Origin: Ulva prolifera
Lineage: Eukaryota; Chlorophyta; Ulvophyceae; Ulvales; Ulvaceae
Direction: 5' to 3'
Assembly (NCBI GenBank): GCA_023078555.1
Contig: CM041202.1
Coordinates: 1,360,022 to 1,424,021, forward strand
DNA: 64,000 nucleotides
Within the stretch, counting starts at the first letter, position 1. Each line of letters starts with the position of its first letter. Below, piece after piece: positions 12,205-21,780 of the stretch. The notes beneath the pieces were generated by a model that saw only the letters and a program-made list of their open reading frames with translations, searched no databases and was not told the origin of the DNA. The position numbers and the translations under genes were made by a program.

Positions 12205-14054
12205 GAGTGTGATGGGGGGAAAGACAGGCATCCAAGACCGTTGGTAGATTATGCAATACGCAAGTTCTGCTGCATGTTTTGCATGTGTGGCCATTTTGGC
12301 TTTATGCGCTTGATGGGCATGTGGTTTTGTCAGCAGCTAGGCCATTGGCTTATTAGGCTGAACAAGGCTACATCCGTGTGAAGCAGGACCATGGGGTGCA
12401 GTTGCAGTGGGGGGTGATACCCCCCCCCCCCCCACAGCAGCAGGGACCTGTGGCCCTCCTTGCGTAGCAAGATGGATTGGGCCTGATTGAAATGCTTGTC
12501 ATTGTGATATGTTGTCATGAACATGCTACACAATGCTGCAAGCAAGCACACATCATATGTGTTCATAAAAGGAAGCACGTTTACCATATGTCATGTGGAT
12601 TGTAGTCACGAATCATCTTCACCACAACCAAATTGTGCACTATCAAGGCTGCAGGCATTGTGTCCGGAGGAACTTAGTCATGGGGCGTACCATGACGTGC
12701 CATGGCATGTTGCAATGCAGCGCCAATGATGAATCTGTGGCAGAATCATGAAGGTTATTCGAATGATCATGTCACATGAATCCTTAAGCATGTGCACTGC
12801 CTGCCCCTTCATGCAAACCCAGAGCCTATGCGGTACACCGGTTGGAGTGTGCTTTGCCTTCTAGGCGTGTCTCCCTGGTGACCCGCTAGCCCGCTCTCCG
12901 ATGGAACGGTAAAGCTTGGGCAAGGACTGAGAGCTACTCGCGAGCTGCAAGCCATGGGGCATACCTGTAGCTACTGCGGGATCCGCCCTGTGAGGATGAG
13001 GTTGATGTACCTCCGAGTGGCCTCCCCAGTGCGCTCTTCTTGAGACCGCCGCCGCGGATGTGTTCATACGTTTACCCGCTCGGCCCCGCGGCTTTGCCAC
13101 ACTTCAGACTGCGCAGAATAGCCTAAAACTGCTCAGCCCCGATCTGCGCTGGCGGCGCCGCGGCGGGTTCGACGATGCCCGCAAGCGGGGGCGCGCGTGG
13201 GTGCAGGATCCGGAGGTGCCGGACGGTGCCCTCATCAACATCCATCATGGGGGCCTGGTGCAGACAGCGGTCAGCTTTGCTGATGATGCCGTTACAATAG
13301 TTGCGATACATGCGATCGGCAGAGCCATGCCCGCGACGGCTTGCGTGGCGGTACTCCCCGGATGAACATTTGGGTGGCACAGACCCAGGATCATCGCTCT
13401 GCGCGACGGTGAGAATGCAGTTCACGCTGCCGAGCATTCACTCTGCGGCCTCGGCCATTGCTGGCTTTCTTGTCCGCCAAGCAGGGTTATTCCAGCCTCC
13501 TTTTCTCTGGTGAGGCTCCCCGTCACAGTCTGCCCTGTTCATGGGGATTCCCCCGGCGACCGTCGCCGCTGAAGCGGGACATCCCGGGGATGAGCTGTAT
13601 GTCTACAGGGGATCAAAACTTTTTGGCTGTGCCATTATCTACAGTGCGTGGCCATGAGACATCTGTCGCATACCTTGCACAAAGGACAAATGTCCGGTGG
13701 GCTTCACGTCACCTGCTGTGCGGTTCAACGGGATCGGCCCGGTGAACGCAAAAACACTCTCGGGGACAATCCTAATGCCGGCTTCGCCGGCATCAGGATT
13801 TCCCCAAACTTTGCCAGTTTTGACGGGACCCCGTCAAGTGGTGCACGCCTGCCGCCAAGGCGTATACTGACAGGCCGAGCAGGTCATCTTCATCAGGCAC
13901 GATTGTGTGTAACAAGGGTAAAGCCGGTAAGGCGCACTAGGAGAATGGTGACATTCCGGGGCGGTTCCGAAGGCGTTCCGCTGACAGAGGAACGTTCCTA
14001 CGAGGCTCTTGACCTTCCGCCCGCGTGCGTATGCTTCACAAGGAACGATGGTGG
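12205..14054. other. Intergenic stretch after gene A
   Basis: No gene is supported. It contains a 14-base C run at 12421-12434. It also contains two adjacent hairpins near 13768-13850: one around ATGCCGGC with the loop TTCG-like CTTCG, and GACGGGACCCCGTC. Scattered open frames lack motifs. I see no clear TGTAA polyadenylation signal close behind the gene A stop. Confidence 0.45.
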
Positions 14055-14174
14055 CGGAATGTCCAATGGCTTCCTCGGTGGCCGCGGAATGTCCGATGGC
14101 TTCCTTGGTGGCCGCGGAATGTCCTATGGCTTCCTTGGTTGCCGCGGAATGTCCTATGGCATCCTGGGCAACAG
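14055..14174 (+). repeat. 30-bp minisatellite, four copies
   Basis: Four units of 30 bp start at 14055, 14085, 14115 and 14145, each containing GCGGAATGTCC(A/G/T)ATGGC. Because the unit is a multiple of three, every frame stays open; the plus-strand reading gives GGRGMSxGFL repeats within a 251-codon frame (13648-14403). With no other support this is listed as a repeat rather than a gene. Confidence 0.8.
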
Positions 14175-14500
14175 CGCTGACCGGAACGTACGCGTGTGCT
14201 CTTTCCATAGCGCGAGACCAGGCCAAGCAGTCTCCGCAGATGAAGAACACTGGAAAGCCATTGCAAGCTGTTGCGAAAGCTACAGCGCACATGCAGGTCC
14301 GGCAGACCGAGCTTGGAAATGTGTTGACACATTATGTTGGAGAGGAGTGAGCACAGCAGGATTTAAATGCGACGCACATATGCGTCGAGGATTCGCCTTA
14401 TAGGCTGGTCTGGTGCAACGCTGGATTGTCTGGGTAAGATATGGACCTCATTCGTAATTTGGATCTGGCCTGCTAATGGTCGGTGTGGCACCTTCCATGG

Positions 14501-15940
14501 CAGCGCCTGTGTGCCCAGTCAGCACCTTCGTGGAATGGTCGGTGCCTCACCAACCATTCTGTATGCGAGCAATGCATGTGCCCCTTCCAGTCCGCTCTGG
14601 GGCAGCGCCCGTGTGCCCAGTCAGCACCTTCGTGGAATGGTCGGTGCCTCACCAACCATTCTGTATGCGCCCAATGCATGTGCCCCTTCCAGGGCGGCGC
14701 CCGTGTGCCCAGTCAGCACCTTCGTGGAATGGTCGGTGCCTCACCAACCATTCTGTATGCGCCCAATGCATGTGCCCCTTCCAGGGCGGCGCCCGTGTGC
14801 CCAGTCAGCACCTTCGTGGAATGATCGGTGCCAGAGTTGCATTAATACGCGTATCTTTCGATTTCGGTACGTTTAATACGCGTATTTTATTCCAACGTAC
14901 TTTATCAGCGTATAGTACGCGCGTACGTGTCGGACTTGCGCGTTTTGAGAGAGCCTAGAGCTCTGCACTGTGGTGCACCTCTAGCCACAAGGCCAAAGGA
15001 GGTTTTTAACATCCCTTGCATTGCATGATGAACCTGAGTAACCTGATAAACTAATTGACTGTGAGTATATTGTACTGTTCTCTGCAATAGTGTGCCTGAG
15101 CATAGATGACAGTGACCGTTGCACTACCAAGTCTGGCCATCACCGGCTTGGCGCCTAAGGCGCCAAGCCAGTGATGTAGCCTATACAGCGTACTTTTCAA
15201 CCCCCCAAGATTGGAGCCAACGTACCATACGCGTATTTTTACTTAACGTACTTTATCACGAAACGTACTAATGCAACTCTGATCGGTGCCTCACCAACCA
15301 TTCTGTATGCGCCCAATGCATGTGCCCCTTCCAGTCCGCTCTGGGGCAGCGCCCGTGTGCCCAGTCAGCACCTTCGTGGAATGGTCGGTGCCTCACCAAC
15401 CATTCTGTATGCGCCCAATGCATGTGCCCCTTCCAGTCCGCTCTGGGGCAGCGCCCGTGTGCCCAGTCAGCACCTTCGTGGAATGGTCGGTGCCTCACCA
15501 ACCATTCTGTATGCGACCAATGCATGTGCCCCTTCCAGGGCAGCGCCCGTGTGCCCAGTCAGCACCTTCGTGGAATGGTCGGTGCCTCACCAACCATTCT
15601 GTATGCGCCCAATGCATGTGCCCCTTCCAGGGCGGCGCCCGTGTGCCCAGTCAGCACCTTCGTGGAATGGTCGGTGCCTCACCAACCATTCTGTATGCGA
15701 GCAATGCATGTGCCCCTTCCAGTCCGCTCTGGGGCAGCGCCCGTGTGCCCAGTCAGCACCTTCGTGGAATGGTCGGTGCCTCACCAACCATTCTGTATGC
15801 GACCAATGCATGTGCCCCTTCCAGGGCAGCGCCCGTGTGCCCAGTCAGCACCTTCGTGGAATGGTCGGTGCCTCACCAACCATTCTGTATGCGAGCAATG
15901 CATGTGCCCCTTCCAGGGCAGCGCCCGTGTGCCCAGTCAG
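14501..15940 (+). repeat. Satellite array of 92/102-bp units interrupted by an inserted element
   Basis: Units start at 14501, 14603, 14695, 14787, 15347, 15449, 15541, 15633, 15735, 15827 and 15919 (last one partial). The core is GTGTGCCCAGTCAGCACC..TCGGTGCCTCACCAACC..ATGCATGTGCCCCTTCCAG; the 102-bp form carries an extra TCCGCTCTGG. Units are almost identical, so the array is young. Neither 92 nor 102 keeps a simple shared phase across units, and the long open frames across the array are by-products of a low-stop repeat, not a supported protein. Confidence 0.9.
14832..15281. mobile_element. hAT-like non-autonomous element (450 bp) in the satellite array
   Basis: The ends are inverted repeats: left CAGAGTTGCATTAATACG, right the reverse complement of CAGAGTTGCATTAGTACG. 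The 8-bp target duplication ATCGGTGC lies at 14824-14831 and 15282-15289. Removing the element plus one ATCGGTGC restores a normal 102-bp satellite unit (14787 to 15347 minus 458). CAG-starting ends with an 8-bp duplication are the hAT superfamily pattern. The interior has TACGCGTATT-rich subterminal repeats and a TTGGCGCC..GGCGCCAA hairpin but no transposase, so it must be mobilised in trans. Confidence 0.9.
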
Positions 15941-16473
15941 GCCACTACCGCCCGTGGCCCAGGACGCAACGGGCTGGGGTCCCGCGCGCCCTGGCCGCTG
16001 CCCGACGCTCGGTGCACCAAAGCGGCGTCGGAGCGCGTCGGCTCGTGTCGGCAATGATTCCCCCCCGCCTGCTGGGCAAGGGCCGCGGCTGGAGAGGATC
16101 CTGGTGGTCGCTGCTCTTGCTGGTTGGGCTGGCCCTGACCCCCGAGTTGCAGTGGCTGCCTTGGCGGCTGTGGCCTGAGCGGGCAGAGTGTCAGGTGTCG
16201 CAAGTACCCCGTCTCCCTATTGCACGTGAAGAAGGGGAGGCTGCAGTACTCGCAAGGCTTCCAGCCGCGTCTCAGCAGCTGCTCCGGGGTGTACTTGTGA
16301 CCGGGATGCTGCTTGCGGCAGTGCTCTGTGTGATTTCAGTAATGACAGTAAGAGCTGGGGAACCCGAGAACGGCGGTTCGATCCCTGCCTTGCACATGGT
16401 GTCGCGGCCACTCGAGTCACGTTGTGAGGTCACCTCAGGAACCAGTGAGAGTCTGGTTGAATTGGTGATATAA
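15941..16473 (+). other. GC-rich stretch with an open frame of unknown status
   Basis: The frame that runs out of the satellite stays open to TAA at 16471-16473 and codes two hydrophobic segments (WWSLLLLVGLALTPEL and GVLVTGMLLAAVLCVISVM). It has no start of its own and no recognised domain. It could be the end of a membrane protein exon or chance in GC-rich DNA; I do not call a gene. Confidence 0.25.
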
Positions 16474-16528
16474 ACGGGCCGGGGAAGATGTGGATTGACC
16501 TGCCTCAATCTCAGAGGACCCAGCTTTT

Positions 16529-16571
16529 GTGATAGTCCAGTGGTATAGCGGTCTTATCACTGGACTATCAC
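16529..16571. repeat. Perfect 14-bp inverted repeat (hairpin)
   Basis: Arms 16529-16542 and 16558-16571 (GTGATAGTCCAGTG and its reverse complement) flank a 15-base loop. The left arm and loop contain TAGTCCAGTGG, which fits the tRNA A-box consensus, but no complete tRNA can be folded. It lies just upstream of the retroelement tail at 16588. Confidence 0.6.
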
Positions 16572-16587
16572 ACTCTGCCACGCGATC

Positions 16588-16620
16588 AGTGTTTGTTTTC
16601 TCCCGTTCACTCTTTTGTAA
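16588..16620 (+). mobile_element. Family-1 tail directly upstream of the long element
   Basis: This is an isolated copy of the last bases of the family-1 3' end (AGTGTTTG then CCCGTTCACTCTTTTGTAA). The long element at 16638 begins 17 bases after this TGTAA, so that copy seems to have inserted at the end of an older copy's tail. Confidence 0.75.
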
Positions 16621-16637
16621 ATACATTCACACTCTAG

Positions 16638-19600
16638 ATCCGCCGACACCCCTCCGCCGACACCCCTTCCCCGCCTCTTCCCCCGCCTCCTGGCCTCGCA
16701 GGCGCAGCAGCCAAGAAGTCTGCTACCCGCCAGCCACATCGCCAAGCCGCAGCAGCCGCCGGCGCACCCCCCCCTGCGCAGGCCAGTGGGGGCACGGGCG
16801 GCAACGCCAAGCAGCAACGTGCCCGGCGGGGAGGTAAGAAGAAAGGCAAGGGACGGGGAGCAGGTAGCCAGTCGCAGCGGGCGGGCCCCCGCAGACAGGC
16901 CGGGCTCCGTGCGGCTGCATCTGCCCCGCCAGTGCAGCGGGCCAACGCGGCCCCACGGCTGCGCCTGCCGCAGCATGTCCCCCCAGCCGCCCGGCTGGGG
17001 TGGGCCGAGTCGTGCACAAGGGTGTGGGAGCTGGTGGCCGACGCGTGCACGCATGCGCGCGGCGACAGCGCGCGAGAGGAGGTTGTTGCCGCTTTCGAGG
17101 AGATCATGCGCCTGCCCATGCGCCTACTAGCGTACAGCAGGGGGCGGCGCTCTGGGAAAGCGGCGGCAGGGCGGTGCCGCGACTACGCCCTCGGGCTGCC
17201 TGTGGAGATGTGGGAGGACACGCCGCCCGGCCGCTGGCCCGGGAGGCGCAAAGCTCCCATGTCTGCAGATCAGCTGCGGGCGCAAAACATCGACAGATGC
17301 TTTCGCATCAAGCGCTCCATTCACAAAGCTGGCCGCGGATTGCAGGATGGCAAGCCCGCAGATGCACGGTCCCCGGAGGTCCAAGCCGGTCTGCGCGCAT
17401 TGTTCCCGCCAGCAGATCCGCCGGTCCCTCTGGAGCCGAACCCGGATGTCCCCGCTCTGTGCCTGGCACGGGAGGCGCTGGTGGCGGCGGTGGCCGCCGT
17501 GAGCGCACACCATCGAGGGTCGTCGGCCGGCCCGTCCGGCTGGACGTTCGAGATGATCTGCGCAGCATGCCAATCCTCGGACGCAGCCACCGACGCGCTG
17601 CTGGCGGTCGTCAACCACATGTTGTCCGGCATGCTGCCACGGGAGACGTTCCTGCTGGACGGGCTCCTCATCGGCCTGGAGAAGCCGGACGGTGGCACGC
17701 GGCCGATCGCGGTGGGGGAGACCTGGTACCGGTTCGCGGCAGTGTGCGCCCTGCGCGAGTACGGCCGCGGCATCGGAGAGAGCCTGGCGCCGCTGCAGGT
17801 CGGCGTTGGCACACGGGGCGGGACCGAGACAGTCGTGCACGGCCTGTCTTCTGCTCTGGCCGAGGGCGCTTCGGTGTTCTCGGTCGACATGAAGAACGCC
17901 TTCAACTATATCGACCGCGCGGCCATGTTCGCTGCCGTGAAGGAGCGTGCCCCGGCGCTGCTGCCCTTCACGCAGTGGGCGTACGGCGCCGGGACCCGGC
18001 TGCACATCGCGGGCGCTCCGGAGGACGTCGAGCCGGTCCTCTGCCAACGTGGCGTCCGCCAAGGTGACCCCCTGGGCCCCCTCCTGTTTGCGTTGACCCT
18101 GCAGCCTGTCTTGGAGCGCGTCGACGCGTCAGGCGTCGGCGCACCTGTGGTGGCGTACCTGGACGACATCAGCATTGCGGGCGACCTCGCGGCTGGAGCT
18201 GCCGTGTTCCGGCGGCTGTGCGTGGAAGCTGACGGCGTGCGCAGCATTGGGCTTGAGGTGAACCCTGCAAAATGCGGCGTCCACAGCGCCGACGCCGAGG
18301 CGGCGGCCGCCGTGGCCGCAGAGCTCGGCATTCAGGATACTCACGCGGGCTTCAAGGCTGTCGACACGCCGCTGGGCACCCCGGAGTACGTCGCCGAGGT
18401 GCTGGACACGCGGGCGCGTGAGGTCGAGGGCCTCGTCGAGACCCTCGTGCGCATCCCGCTCTTAGTGCAGGCGCAGTTCCTCCTGTTGCGTGTGTCTTTG
18501 AGTGTGCGCATGACGCACCTGATGCGGACGGTGCCGTATGCCCTGCTCGAGCCGCACATGCGCAGGGCGGAGGCCGCTGTGTGGCGCGGTGCCGCCGCAA
18601 TCCTGTGCCTGCCGCCGGAGGTTGCGGAGGCTGCTGCCGCGTCTGACAACTCGGCCACTGACGCTGAGACGCGGCGGCTTGCTTACCGGCTGATGTCCCC
18701 TGTCAGGCATGGCGGGCTCGGACTGACGATGCTGGTGGACAGCGTCGCTGACGCGGCTTTCCTGTCGGGGGCCGGCACGGCCAAGCGCAACCTCGCCGGC
18801 TGCCCGGACCTGCTCCGCCCCCTCTGCGGCCACAGCCGGGGCAGTCTGTTGCAGCGCTGGCAGGGCTTGTTCGACGAGCTGCATGAGCTGCTGGGGTTGG
18901 AGGCGGAGGCCCGTGACCTGCCGGACGAGTTCGTCTCGGGCAAGCTGCTAGCGGCCCAGCGCGAGGTGGGGCGCGCGGTCGCGGAACATGCGGCCTCACT
19001 CGTGCTACAGGGCATCGACCTCGACACGCCGGCCGGCAGGCGGGAAGCGGCGTGGCTCAGGAGCGCTTCGGGGGGGCCTGCAGGCGCCTTCCTCTCCGCT
19101 CTGCCGGGCGGCGTTCTCACCATGGGCGACGACATGTTTGTCCTGGCGGTGTGGCACCGCCTGCGATTCCGCGTCCCGACGGACGTCCCCCCCCCTCCGT
19201 GCAAATGCAGTGCAGGTGTTGCCGCCGAACCAGACCACGCCATGGTCTGCAAGAAGGTGGCAAAGGAGACCCAGATGCGCCATGATAACCTGGCTCGTGC
19301 CTTGCGCCTGGTCGCCTCTTACGCCGGACTGCAGTCTGCCCTGGAGCCGCTCTACCGTGCCCTCGCGAGGGGCGCGGGTGTTGAGCTGAATCGCTACGGG
19401 GACGTCGTCGTGGACATGCCGCGCCTGGAGATGGCGGCCGTGGACGTCGTGGTCACGCATGCGCCATCGGCCTCATACGTGGCCGCTGCGGCGCGGGAGA
19501 CGGGTGCGACGGCGGAGCGGGCGGAGCGGGCGGACAGGAAGCGGGGCCACTTCCGGCGGGACGTGCCTGACCATGCCGCGTTCCGGTTTGTTCCGTTTGC

Positions 19601-19841
19601 GGTCGAATCGTGTGGCTTCATGGGCAAGGCTGCCGTGAGGTTCGTCGGTCAGTTGGGGGATGTGGCCGCTGCCAGTGGGCGCATCTCCAAAGGCGCGTTT
19701 GTCCAGTGTGCGCTGCGGGTGTTGTCGGTGTCATTGCAGCGCGGCAATGCGGATATGTATCGGAAGTCTGGGCTTGTCATCTCTCGGGAGCAAGGGTTGC
19801 GATATGATGCGGGCTTGGAGGACGCGATCCTGCCGGACTGA
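16638..19841 (+). CDS. Non-LTR retrotransposon protein: reverse transcriptase and restriction-like endonuclease
   Basis: It copies its RNA into DNA at a nicked target. The frame is open from just after an in-frame TAG (16635) to TGA at 19841, about 1067 codons. It has no ATG near its beginning (first in-frame ATG near 17105), so it is either 5'-truncated or starts differently. Order: a K/R-rich nucleic-acid-binding region (16740-16900); reverse transcriptase with GGTRPIAVGETW (about 17690), FSVDMKNAFNYID with the first catalytic Asp (about 17880), RQGDPLGPLLFALTLQPVL (about 18058) and YLDD (18157-18168); a C-x-C-x(9)-H-x(3)-C knuckle (CKCSAG..DHAMVC, about 19200); then RHDNLARAL, DVVVTHAP, an E/K-rich helix and FVPFAVESCGFMGKA, the layout of restriction-like endonuclease (R2/CRE-type) elements. 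Both YLDD and the endonuclease motifs look intact. High GC and no introns set it apart from genes A-D. Confidence 0.85.
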   Translation: MRRHPSADTPSPPLPPPPGLAGAAAKKSATRQPHRQAAAAAGAPPPAQASGGTGGNAKQQRARRGGKKKGKGRGAGSQSQRAGPRRQAGLRAAASAPPVQRANAAPRLRLPQHVPPAARLGWAESCTRVWELVADACTHARGDSAREEVVAAFEEIMRLPMRLLAYSRGRRSGKAAAGRCRDYALGLPVEMWEDTPPGRWPGRRKAPMSADQLRAQNIDRCFRIKRSIHKAGRGLQDGKPADARSPEVQAGLRALFPPADPPVPLEPNPDVPALCLAREALVAAVAAVSAHHRGSSAGPSGWTFEMICAACQSSDAATDALLAVVNHMLSGMLPRETFLLDGLLIGLEKPDGGTRPIAVGETWYRFAAVCALREYGRGIGESLAPLQVGVGTRGGTETVVHGLSSALAEGASVFSVDMKNAFNYIDRAAMFAAVKERAPALLPFTQWAYGAGTRLHIAGAPEDVEPVLCQRGVRQGDPLGPLLFALTLQPVLERVDASGVGAPVVAYLDDISIAGDLAAGAAVFRRLCVEADGVRSIGLEVNPAKCGVHSADAEAAAAVAAELGIQDTHAGFKAVDTPLGTPEYVAEVLDTRAREVEGLVETLVRIPLLVQAQFLLLRVSLSVRMTHLMRTVPYALLEPHMRRAEAAVWRGAAAILCLPPEVAEAAAASDNSATDAETRRLAYRLMSPVRHGGLGLTMLVDSVADAAFLSGAGTAKRNLAGCPDLLRPLCGHSRGSLLQRWQGLFDELHELLGLEAEARDLPDEFVSGKLLAAQREVGRAVAEHAASLVLQGIDLDTPAGRREAAWLRSASGGPAGAFLSALPGGVLTMGDDMFVLAVWHRLRFRVPTDVPPPPCKCSAGVAAEPDHAMVCKKVAKETQMRHDNLARALRLVASYAGLQSALEPLYRALARGAGVELNRYGDVVVDMPRLEMAAVDVVVTHAPSASYVAAAARETGATAERAERADRKRGHFRRDVPDHAAFRFVPFAVESCGFMGKAAVRFVGQLGDVAAASGRISKGAFVQCALRVLSVSLQRGNADMYRKSGLVISREQGLRYDAGLEDAILPD

Positions 19842-19947
19842 GTTGTGAGTGCGGTTGTAGTGTTCGTGTGTGTGTGAGTGTATGTTGAAGTTGATTCGGA
19901 TGAGATTCGGTTTCAGTGTTTGTTTTCTCCCGTTCACTCTTTTGTAA
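19842..19947 (+). mobile_element. 3' untranslated region and tail of family-1 element
   Basis: After the stop come GTGAGTGCGGTTG, a GTGTGTGTGTGAG tract, GATTCGGATGAGATTCGG, then CCCGTTCACTCTTTTGTAA. The same order recurs in all family-1 copies in the window. The terminal TGTAA is the polyadenylation signal of many green algae; there is no poly(A) tail here. Confidence 0.8.
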
Positions 19948-19963
19948 CAGGCATTGTTCACAG

Positions 19964-20072
19964 GGGGATGTGGCCGCTGCCAGTGGGCGCATCTCCAAAG
20001 GTTCGTTTGTCCAGTGGGCGCTGCGGGTGTTGTCGGTGTCATTGCAGCGTGGCAGTGCGGATATGTATCGAA
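19964..20072 (+). mobile_element. Family-1 coding fragment
   Basis: This repeats the part of the reading frame coding GDVAAASGRISKG(A/S)FVQ.ALRVLSVSLQRG. It starts 16 bases after the preceding tail and stops abruptly near the ATGTATCG codons. It lacks a 3' end and is a dead fragment. Confidence 0.75.
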
Positions 20073-20217
20073 ACTTCCGATTCGGAAGTCAGCATTGTTT
20101 ACAAAGATACAAGTCAGCTGATTTGCGCTTCGTGCCAGCTGCAGCCAAGGTGCAAATTAAATATTGATGGCGTCAACGCGGAGTCTGTTCGGATCGTCAA
20201 CAATCTGGGGCTGCGGG

Positions 20218-20539
20218 TTTTCTCCCGTTCACTCTTTTGTAAAACCAGAGTGTGCAATATTACAAAAGAGTGTGCAATATTGTGTTCGCAAGAGTGAACG
20301 GGAGAGGACACCAAAACAATTACAAGAGCTTACAAAAAAGTTAACGGGGGAAGAGGTTACAAAAGAGTTTCTTTTTACAAATTTAAAAGAGTGAACGGGA
20401 GAAGACAAACACCAAAACCGAATCTCATCCGAATCAACAGCAACACATACACGATCACACACTTCCACACCTCACGTCGGCAACATTGTGTTCGCAAGGA
20501 ATCGCCGTAACTACCGTGTCTTCTCCCGTTCACTCTTGT
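20218..20539. mobile_element. Family-1 tails in opposite orientations
   Basis: Plus-oriented tails lie at 20218-20242 and 20519-20539; minus-oriented ones lie at 20288-20310 and 20384-20483 (the latter running into the GTGTGTATG region of the 3' untranslated region). The facing copies create long imperfect hairpins around TTACAAAAGAGTG. All lack coding sequence. Confidence 0.75.
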
Positions 20540-20546
20540 GTGGTAT

Positions 20547-20674
20547 TTACAAAAGAGTGAACGGGAGAAAACAAACACTGAAACCGAATCTCATCCGAAT
20601 CAACTGCAACATACACTCACACACACACGAACACTACAACCGCACTCACAACTCAGTCCGGCAGGACCGCGTCC
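20547..20674 (-). mobile_element. Family-1 3' end, minus orientation
   Basis: The whole 3' untranslated region is present in reverse complement: TTACAAAAGAGTGAACGGG, the GAATCTCATCCGAATCAA segment, a CACACACA tract, then CAGTCCGGCAGGACCGCGTCC, which is the end of the reading frame. It is cut off just inside the coding part. Confidence 0.8.
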
Positions 20675-20873
20675 TTCACTCTTGTGTAAACCGTAATTAC
20701 CGTGACGTCGAAGCAGGTCACATCGCGGCCCGGGCCCGGGCGGCCAGGCAAGGCAAACATGTACACAGCAAAAGGACCACTTCCGAATAAAGAGCCGCAC
20801 ATCATGTATGATACACGGCCGCACTACAACAGCGCAAGCACACACGCCTCAGTCCGGCGGGACCGGCTCCAGG

Positions 20874-20970
20874 TTTTACAAAAGATTGAACGGGAGAAAA
20901 CAAACACTGAAACCCAATCTCATCCGATTCAACATCAACATACACTCACAGTCCGGCGGGACCGGCTCGA
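20874..20970 (-). mobile_element. Family-1 3' end, minus orientation, variant
   Basis: A diverged reverse-complement copy: TTTTACAAAAGATTGAACGGG, CAATCTCATCCGATTCAAC, a shortened CACA tract, and AGTCCGGCGGGACCGGC. A similar AGTCCGGCGGGACCGGC fragment precedes it near 20852. Confidence 0.7.
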
Positions 20971-21012
20971 TACTCCAGGCCCGCGAAAACTCGCATAGTA
21001 GCTATAGGCAAC

Positions 21013-21780
21013 GCGATCCTGCCGGACTGAGTTGTGAGTGCGGTTGTTGTGTTCGTGTGTGTGTGTGTGTGAGTGTTACAAGGACAAAGGAAGCGAGGCA
21101 GGTAGCACCGCAAGCAAGAACCAGGGGAACCGCACACCACGCAGCAAGCCACACGAAGCGCACACCAAAACTCCCACGCAACGGCAGCACCCGCGCCAGA
21201 CACAGCCACACAGCCACACAGCCACACACACGCCAACACCCACACGCCCACACCCAGCCGAACCCCGCCCTCCAGCCAGGCGCACGAGACCCGGAAGCAC
21301 AAGCCGCCAAGGCCGCCCAGCAAACAAACAGCGAGACCGCAACAAAAATCCCCAACCCGGGGAGGCCCCCGCCTCCCCCAGCGCAACCCCCCAAGCCCAG
21401 CCCTCGCACACCAACCCGCCCGCCCGCAAAACCACACCCGTAACCCCCAAAGTCCAGCCCAGCCCGCCCAAACTACCCGGCTATGTCCCAGCGGCGGGCC
21501 ACAAGCAGGCGCACGGGGAAGACACCAGAGAAACGCGGCACGCCTAAGCCGCCATCACAACAAAGCGGACGAGGCTGCGAGCGCGCACGCAGCGGTGACT
21601 GCCCACCACGCAGCCCGGGCGGGCGCGCAGCGCCGCTCAGGCCGGGTGGCCTGTGAGCGGCGTGAGGTCATCGGACGGGACTGCCAGCCCCGTCAAAACA
21701 GTGTGTGTGAGTGTGTGTTGATGTTGATGCGGATGAGATTCGGTTTCAGTGTTTGTTTTCTCCCGTTCACTCTTTTGTAA
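21013..21780 (+). mobile_element. Family-1 3' end split by a family-3 insertion
   Basis: The left part (21013-21076) runs from the last codons (GCGATCCTGCCGGACTGA) to the GTGTGTGAGTGT tract; the right part (21715-21780) continues with TTGATG..GGATGAGATTCGG and ends CCCGTTCACTCTTTTGTAA. The two halves join cleanly once the insert at 21077-21700 and one copy of the duplicated GTGTGTGTGAGTGT are removed. Confidence 0.8.
21077..21700 (-). mobile_element. Family-3 retroelement fragment (624 bp) nested in family 1
   Basis: The insert is flanked by GTGTGTGTGAGTGT at 21063-21076 and 21701-21714. On the minus strand it ends CTTTGTCCTTGTAA next to the CA repeat of the target. Its terminal 85 bases match 54132-54212. 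The rest is GC-rich and proline/arginine-rich in every frame, and I do not recognise a domain. It is probably the 3' end of a third non-LTR element. Confidence 0.7.

Noticed and set aside
14009-14350. Minisatellite-coded repeats in several frames (AECPMAS, GRGMSYGFL, GHSAATKE)
   Set aside because: A 30-bp repeat keeps every frame open, so openness is not evidence of coding.
15286-16178. Long plus-strand frames (up to 395 codons) rich in CPVSTFVEW and HQPFCM repeats
   Set aside because: They run over the 92/102-bp satellite; the same repeat is open in all three frames and the unit length does not preserve one frame, so this is a repeat artefact.
16340-16400. tRNA gene suggested by GGTTCGATCCC
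   Set aside because: The T-stem pairs poorly, no acceptor stem or upstream A box at the right distance can be found.
17127-18062. Minus-strand frame of 311 codons
   Set aside because: It is the GC-rich shadow of the reverse transcriptase frame, which has clear motifs on the plus strand.
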